NCBI GenBank assembly: GCA_036269135.1
Contig: DATASQ010000003.1
Location: 44,712 to 108,711, forward strand
Origin: Palsa-343 sp036269135
Lineage (GTDB): Bacteria; Acidobacteriota; Terriglobia; Terriglobales; Acidobacteriaceae
Length of the DNA stretch: 64,000 nucleotides
Direction: 5' to 3'
This document shows, in pieces, positions 59,718-64,000 of this stretch. The translations under genes and the position numbers were made by a program. Numbering within the stretch: the stretch's first letter is position 1; every line of letters begins with the position of its first letter. A model generated the notes under the pieces. That model made no database searches, was not told where the DNA came from, and saw nothing but the letters and a program-made list of their open reading frames with translations.

Positions 59718-60025
59718 TGTCCTACACCGTTGTCTTCACGCCCGAAGCCGAAGCGCAGCTCATTGAGCTGTACGGTTACATTGCTGCGGAAGCATCCCCT
59801 GAGATCGCTGCACGTTTTACCGACGGCATTGTGACGTACTGTGAGAGCCTGCATACCTTTCCCGCTCGTGGAAACAGGCGCGATGATATTCGTCCCGGTC
59901 TCCGCATTACCAGCTATCGAAAGCGCGTCGCCATCGCATTCAATGTAGACGATGATCGCGTAAACATCATTGGAGTCTTCTATGGAGGCCAGGACTATGA
60001 AGGAGCCTTGCTCGAAGGAGAATAA
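59717..60025 (+). CDS. parE: ParE/RelE-family toxin
   Basis: 102 residues. MSYTVVFTPEAEAQLIELYGYIA, SPEIAARFTDGIVTYCESLHTFPARGNRRDD and ITSYRKRVAIAFNVDDDRVNIIGVFYGGQDY fit the ParE fold, including the basic stretch around RGNRRDD. ATG overlaps the last base of the parD stop. ParE members usually poison DNA gyrase; RelE members cut mRNA. The pair addicts the host to the element. Confidence 0.9.
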   Translation: MSYTVVFTPEAEAQLIELYGYIAAEASPEIAARFTDGIVTYCESLHTFPARGNRRDDIRPGLRITSYRKRVAIAFNVDDDRVNIIGVFYGGQDYEGALLEGE

Positions 60026-60146
60026 CAGTCGTATATTTCACAAACTCTCTAATGAGGCCGACCAACTCGCAGAGCAATCCTGCGAAGAGATGATCCAGAA
60101 CCTGAAAAGAAATGTCGCAGAGCGTGGAGAGCGTTCGATTCTCTGA
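59982..60146 (+). CDS. Possible small protein after the toxin gene
   Basis: 54 codons, overlapping the end of parE in another frame (or 49 from ATG 59997). The product is charged and helical (SNEADQLAEQSCEEMIQNLKRN). It lies before the terminator and so inside the toxin operon. No family recognised; it may be chance. Confidence 0.3.
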   Translation: MEARTMKEPCSKENNSRIFHKLSNEADQLAEQSCEEMIQNLKRNVAERGERSIL

Positions 60147-60170
60147 CCTTCGCGGGATCGTGTCAATCAA

Positions 60171-60200
60171 AGCGCCGCCTTGTGCGGCGCTTTTGCTTTG
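60171..60200 (+). terminator. Terminator of the ParDE operon
   Basis: AGCGCCGC (60171-60178), loop CTTGT, GCGGCGCT (60184-60191), then TTTGCTTTG. Perfect 8-bp GC-rich stem with T-tract. Confidence 0.85.
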
Positions 60201-60275
60201 CTGCGGGAACCGGAGCATAGTGACAATTAACACAATGCTAATTGCGTCCCCTGCCCACATGCTAAATAGTAGGAA

Positions 60276-60545
60276 TCAATCAGGAATCAGAAAGTGTTGC
60301 GGAGGCTTGTCATAGATTTGAGCAAGCTGGATCAGTTCAAACACTTCGATGCTGCGCTCGCCGGTCTCGCATTTCGAGAGGAAGGAGTGCGCCCTGCCCA
60401 TGCGCGCGGAAACTTCGCGCTGCGTCAGGCCCGCTTCCTCGCGGGCGGAAATCAGCTTTTCAAGAAATCTGTCGTAGAGAGCCTGATGGGACGTCGTCCT
60501 TCCCTTGCGCGAGATTCGAGTCTCAGGCTTCTTCTGCTTCTTCAC
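60276..60545 (-). CDS. XRE-family helix-turn-helix regulator
   Basis: 89 residues from GTG 60545. LISAREEAGLTQREVSARMGRAHSFLSKCETGERSIEVFELIQLAQIY is the Cro/CI-type helix-turn-helix. It is divergent from the next gene and likely controls the transfer genes of element 3, as XRE proteins do in many integrative conjugative elements. The ribosome site (AAAGG) abuts the GTG closely, so the start is not certain. Confidence 0.85.
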   Translation of the reverse strand: MKKQKKPETRISRKGRTTSHQALYDRFLEKLISAREEAGLTQREVSARMGRAHSFLSKCETGERSIEVFELIQLAQIYDKPPQHFLIPD

Positions 60546-60625
60546 CTTTCAAGTGTGGGTAACGCTTGACGAATCCCCTAATAAGGGACAATCTGGATTC
60601 CGTCTAATGCTTTAAGGAGGTAGAT

Positions 60626-60841
60626 GTGTCGAGAGATTATGTAGAGTGCCCCGAGGTCGCGGGTAAGACCATCAAGGCCCTCAAGATATATGAGGATGAA
60701 GTAGACGGCTGCGAAACCCTGATCGAGTTCACGGACGGAACATCGTTCTCCAGCTCTGTCACCTACCAGCCCACGGTCAAGGGAACTTTGTTCGAGGGTG
60801 GCGTCGGAACGCCGAAGATCATCCGCGATTACGAGCCGTAG
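60626..60841 (+). CDS. Hypothetical protein of element 3
   Basis: 71 residues from GTG 60626 with AAGGAGG 5 bases upstream. Small beta-rich protein (KTIKALKIYEDEVDGCETLIEFTDGTSFSSSV split). The overlapping ATG at 60624 stops after six codons. No family recognised; its place between the XRE gene and virB2 suggests a role in regulation or mating. Confidence 0.65.
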   Translation: MSRDYVECPEVAGKTIKALKIYEDEVDGCETLIEFTDGTSFSSSVTYQPTVKGTLFEGGVGTPKIIRDYEP

Positions 60842-60860
60842 AACCCCGCCTTAATCTGCG

Positions 60861-60885
60861 TCGTCATGCCCAAAAGGCATGACGA
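60861..60885. other. Hairpin before T4SS genes
   Basis: TCGTCATGCC (60861-60870), loop CAAAA, GGCATGACGA (60876-60885). Perfect 10-bp stem without T-tract, between the hypothetical gene and virB2. Possible attenuator or regulatory RNA structure. Confidence 0.5.
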
Positions 60886-60970
60886 ACACTCAAAATGTCA
60901 TTGGACGTTTCCACGAATCGCTCTTAGCTTTGCGCCTAGCTGACAACACCACGTCAGCGGAGGTGCAAAG

Positions 60971-61381
60971 ATGCTCAGAATCCGCCGCGCAATCCGGTTG
61001 GGAAAGCCTCTCAATCGGTCGTCCAATTCTTCCGCCAAACGACGGGCAAAACTCCTCTTCAAACGCAAGCTACTCCGTGCAGCGCATGTGATGGGGCCAA
61101 CGCTGGTTGCGCTCGCATTCGCAGGCGCTGCCAACATCGCTCACGCCCAGGGAACGATCAGCTTCAGCGGCGCTCAAACGTTCATGCAAACGGTACAGAC
61201 GTTTGCGGAATACGCGGGCGCGGTGATTTGTCTGATCGGTCTCATCTTCGCTGGCGTCAGCTTCATGAGCGGCAACATCCAACGCGGTGTGATCGGGCTG
61301 TTTGGCGCGATCTTCGGCGCTGGCGTTCTCGGCTGGGGAGCGGGCTGGATCTCGTCGCTGACCGGCCAGAGCGTGAGCTAA
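60971..61381 (+). CDS. virB2: VirB2/TrbC-type conjugative pilin
   Basis: 136 residues. A long basic leader (RAKLLFKRKLLRAAHVMG) precedes a hydrophobic signal and AHAQ cleavage site, then two membrane helices (TFAEYAGAVICLIGLIFAGVSFMS; GLFGAIFGAGVLGWGAGWI), the form of VirB2 pilins. ATG 60971. First gene of the transfer operon with VirB3 and VirB4 following. Confidence 0.88.
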   Translation: MLRIRRAIRLGKPLNRSSNSSAKRRAKLLFKRKLLRAAHVMGPTLVALAFAGAANIAHAQGTISFSGAQTFMQTVQTFAEYAGAVICLIGLIFAGVSFMSGNIQRGVIGLFGAIFGAGVLGWGAGWISSLTGQSVS

Positions 61382-61383
61382 CC

Positions 61384-61653
61384 ATGCAGACGCCGAAGCG
61401 GGGAGAGCCCGTCTCGATCAATCAGGCCCTCAATAAACCACGCGAAAAGCTCGGACTCAACCTACCGACGTGGCTTGCAATCGTGATGGTTTGCGTGATG
61501 GCTTTCCTCGCTGGCTTCCGCTTACTTGCAGTCATTTCGTTTCCACTGCTCGCCACAGGCTGTTGGCTCATCGTCCGCAAGCACCCAAAGATGTTTCAGC
61601 TTTGGGCTTTGAGCCTCAGCCAGAGGTCTTATTATGACCCGCGCAAATACTGA
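61384..61653 (+). CDS. virB3: VirB3-like conjugation protein
   Basis: 89 residues from ATG 61384, 2 bp after the virB2 stop (frame opens at 61228). NKPREKLGLNLPTWLAIVMVCVMAFLAGF then a second hydrophobic helix and RSYYDPRKY at the end, as in VirB3, which joins VirB4 in the type IV secretion channel. It overlaps virB4 by 20 bp. Confidence 0.85.
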   Translation: MQTPKRGEPVSINQALNKPREKLGLNLPTWLAIVMVCVMAFLAGFRLLAVISFPLLATGCWLIVRKHPKMFQLWALSLSQRSYYDPRKY

Positions 61654-64000
61654 ACAAGCCAAATTCGTGCCGTGGTTCGCAAAGGCCGGAGCCGCTTGCT
61701 CGATTGTGCCAATCTCGCGCTTCGTCGGGCCGAATATCTTTGCGCTCAAAGGCGGGGGCTATGGATGCCTGTTTTCACTCACCGGCATCGACGAAGAAGG
61801 TCTCACAGATCAGGAACTTGATGCGCGGATGCGGTCTATCGAAGGTTCCTTGCGTGGGCTGCCCGAAGGATCTTGCCTTTACCAGTACATGCGCGTCATG
61901 TCCGGGTTTGAGCTTCCACGTCAGCAGCAGTATCAGAATCCCATCACACAGGTATTCGCAGACGACAGGTTGGGATTCCTTGGACGCAGCGCAGGCTTCC
62001 GCCGCATTGATCTTCACTGGTGTCTCACGTTGGAACCACCCAAGGTGAAGGCGTTTGCAACGAAGCCGAAAGACAACGCTATCGCTGCATCCCGGTTGCT
62101 GACCGATCTCCAGAAAACAACGACGATTCTTGACGGCCACCTCGGAAACACCATCGGCCTACGCCTGCTCGACAAACAGCGTGTGTTTCAGTTTTTCAGT
62201 TACCTCTTCAATCTTGAGGAATGGGCTGCTGCCGACCAACTCTCGGAAGACACCGGCGTAGATCGTCAGATCGTGAAGAGTCCTGTCGCATGGCACAGCG
62301 ACCACCTCGAAATCGGCAAGCGCCGGGTGCAAATGTTTTCGCTCAAGACGACGCCTGAATCCTCAAGACCGTGCTTATTCTCCGGGTTGCTGGCGCTCGA
62401 TTGCGATAGCGTCTCCTGCTCTACGTGGCGACCGAAATCCACCTCCGCAGCCCGCAGCGAGATCGACGCACAGGAAAAGTTCATCTCGTTTTTCAAGGTC
62501 GGCATCCTTTCGCGGGTGATGAATGCACGCGATACCGCCGCCCTTGAGACCGGCGCGGGAGCCAGAGCTGCGAATAGCAGCGTCGATGATTTGAGCGATG
62601 TCATCCGCTCGCTCGACAAAAAGGCGCAGGGAGAGTATTCGTTCCGGCTCCTGCTCGCCGCGAACAGCACGGAGCAGCTTCGTGATGTAACTCCCGCAGT
62701 CCATCGCATCTTTGTGGATGCCCGGAGCCAGATGATCGAAGAGACGCTTGGCAATCTCTCCGCGTTCTATGCGATGTTCCCCGGCAATGGAAAGTTCAAC
62801 GTCTTTCCTTTGTGGCTTTCCGAAGATCATCATGCCCGTTTGTCCTCTGTGTTCGCTCCGCACATCGGACACCCGCGTTCCGAGGATTTGGATTCGGAAT
62901 ACCTGAATATCTTCGAGACCCGTACACGGACGCCGTTCTTTCAGGACGTGTATGTGGATGGCGTGCGCGTCATGCTCATCATCGGTCCAACCGGAACCGG
63001 CAAGTCCGTTCATGGAAACCAGATCATCGCTCTTGAGCAGAAATACGGCGGTTTTACCTACATTTTCGACATCGGCGGCAGCTACGAGAGCGTTGTCGAA
63101 TTATACGGCGGACGGGTTGACCGCGTGGGAAAAGACGGCCCGCGCGTCAATCCCTTCGCTCTGGAACCGACCGAGAGCAATATCAAGTTTCTATATTCGT
63201 TCATCAAGCTCCTGCTAGCCAACGGCGGCGCGGAGCTGGAGCCGGAAGACGACGACGTGATTCACAAGGCCGTGCAGGATATGTACCTGCTTGACCCGGA
63301 GAATCGCCGTCTCTCGAATCTCTTCCTGCCCAAAAAACTAGACAGGTATCTCTCGAAATGGGTTGGGAAAGGCATCTATAACGCCGTCTTCGACAACGTA
63401 GAGGACAGCCTATCGCTCTCACGCCTGCAATGCTTCGACTTCCAGGGTGTGAACAACGAACAGTATGCCGACCTGATAGAGCCGCTGATGGTATGGCTAC
63501 TGCGACGTATCAACGACGTGCTGTACAACCCCGCCAATCTTGGCGTCCCCAAACACATCCTCATCGAAGAAATCTTCTCTTCGATGAAGAACAAGCAGTT
63601 GTTGGATGGGGCGCTCGCTTCGATCAAGACCGTTCGGAAGAATCTCGGCGGGGTCACCATGATTGGGCAGTCTGCGGATGACTTGGGCGCGAATGCCGAC
63701 AGCATCGTGAACTCCTGCACGTCGTTCCTTTTCCTGAAAGACGCGACGTTCAACCGCAAGCGGTATGCCGAGTTGTTCAAGATGACCGAGCAGCAGCTCG
63801 CATTGTTTGAGAGCTTGCAGGACCGCGAAGGTTTGTACATGCGGCGCGACGGCCTCACGAAAGTCGTCACGCTCAATCTCGATAGCCGCAGCTATGCGAC
63901 GTTCTCCACCAAACCCAAAGACCGGGTGCGCCGGTCGAAACTCATCGCCAAGTACGGACTCACTGAGGGCATTACGCGGTTCGCCCAGGGTGAGTCCGCT
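61634..64000 (+). CDS. virB4: VirB4-family conjugative ATPase (3' end beyond window)
   Basis: 789 codons visible from ATG 61634, running off the right end of the window; no stop is reached. This is the ATPase that energises pilus assembly and DNA transfer through the type IV secretion system. An N-terminal VirB4 domain (FVGPNIFALKGGGYGCLFSLTGID) leads to Walker A at about residues 451-458 (GPTGTGKS) and a Walker B-like strand HILIEEIFSS, then GQSADDLGANADSIVNSCTSFLFLK, a conserved VirB4 stretch. It overlaps the end of virB3. Intact as far as seen, so element 3 may still transfer. Confidence 0.92.
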   Translation, partial: MTRANTEQAKFVPWFAKAGAACSIVPISRFVGPNIFALKGGGYGCLFSLTGIDEEGLTDQELDARMRSIEGSLRGLPEGSCLYQYMRVMSGFELPRQQQYQNPITQVFADDRLGFLGRSAGFRRIDLHWCLTLEPPKVKAFATKPKDNAIAASRLLTDLQKTTTILDGHLGNTIGLRLLDKQRVFQFFSYLFNLEEWAAADQLSEDTGVDRQIVKSPVAWHSDHLEIGKRRVQMFSLKTTPESSRPCLFSGLLALDCDSVSCSTWRPKSTSAARSEIDAQEKFISFFKVGILSRVMNARDTAALETGAGARAANSSVDDLSDVIRSLDKKAQGEYSFRLLLAANSTEQLRDVTPAVHRIFVDARSQMIEETLGNLSAFYAMFPGNGKFNVFPLWLSEDHHARLSSVFAPHIGHPRSEDLDSEYLNIFETRTRTPFFQDVYVDGVRVMLIIGPTGTGKSVHGNQIIALEQKYGGFTYIFDIGGSYESVVELYGGRVDRVGKDGPRVNPFALEPTESNIKFLYSFIKLLLANGGAELEPEDDDVIHKAVQDMYLLDPENRRLSNLFLPKKLDRYLSKWVGKGIYNAVFDNVEDSLSLSRLQCFDFQGVNNEQYADLIEPLMVWLLRRINDVLYNPANLGVPKHILIEEIFSSMKNKQLLDGALASIKTVRKNLGGVTMIGQSADDLGANADSIVNSCTSFLFLKDATFNRKRYAELFKMTEQQLALFESLQDREGLYMRRDGLTKVVTLNLDSRSYATFSTKPKDRVRRSKLIAKYGLTEGITRFAQGESA

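Noticed and set aside
1..64000. CRISPR array or rRNA genes
   Set aside because: No regularly spaced repeat of CRISPR length and no rRNA-like stretch was seen; the AGCACCCT and CCGGTAG repeats are too short and irregular.

Overview
The window reads as a high-G+C chromosome of an acidobacterium, probably class Terriglobia. The evidence is two very large Oar-type TonB-dependent receptors (carboxypeptidase-regulatory-like N-terminus, C-terminal Phe), each followed by a secreted TPR protein, plus LacI-controlled secreted glycosidases and core genes (XPD/DinG-type helicase, IspD, IspF). This placement is inference; no rRNA or intact tRNA is present.

Core part (1-35.5 kb). 1-9 kb: the tail of an unknown gene, a DinG-like helicase whose stop codon lies in a 7-bp tandem repeat, a CRP/FNR regulator, a secreted alpha/beta hydrolase, a GH27 alpha-galactosidase, ispD-ispF and a metallo-beta-lactamase-fold hydrolase. 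8.8-25 kb: a carbohydrate-utilisation locus with a LacI regulator, TonB receptor, TPR protein, fucose-isomerase-like protein, AraB-type kinase, sugar porter, GH172 (DUF2961) glycosidase, an (alpha/alpha)6-like secreted protein and an unknown secreted protein. Matching 16-bp palindromes flank lacI. Isomerase, kinase and GH172 together suggest growth on a D-arabinose- or D-fructofuranose-type glycan. 25-32.5 kb: a second TonB receptor/TPR pair and a glycosidase-like/SUMF1 fusion, each upstream region carrying another LacI-type palindrome. 32.8-35.5 kb: a marR-isochorismatase-membrane protein-MFS operon with a stacked operator at the marR start.

Accessory part (35.5-64 kb). Three copies of the 3' end of a tRNA-Asp(GTC) gene (35559, 44511, 58987, all reading on the minus strand) divide it into at least three elements stacked at one integration site. 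Element 1 (35.5-44.5 kb) is a phage satellite: integrase, sigma-factor-like regulator, HNH nuclease, small terminase, portal and HK97 major capsid protein, but no large terminase, protease or tail genes. Element 2 (44.5-59 kb) is a metabolic cargo island: an AraC regulator, four aldo/keto reductases, esterase, cupins, alcohol dehydrogenase, SDR, carboxymuconolactone-decarboxylase-like protein, lipocalin-like protein, tautomerase, LysR regulator and a terminal integrase. Element 3 (59-64 kb, running off the window) is the start of an integrative conjugative element with ParDE, an XRE regulator and VirB2-VirB3-VirB4.

Both integrases are broken by single-base frameshifts, and three element 2 cargo genes carry a frameshift or nonsense codon, while I saw no such lesions in the core genes. 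Elements 1 and 2 therefore look immobilised and decaying. The most notable observations are the terminase-large-less, tail-less capsid satellite, the three stacked tRNA-Asp junctions whose flanking inverted repeats differ in sequence but all end on the same TGG, and the paired 21-bp-spaced repeats between the AraC regulator and the first reductase.
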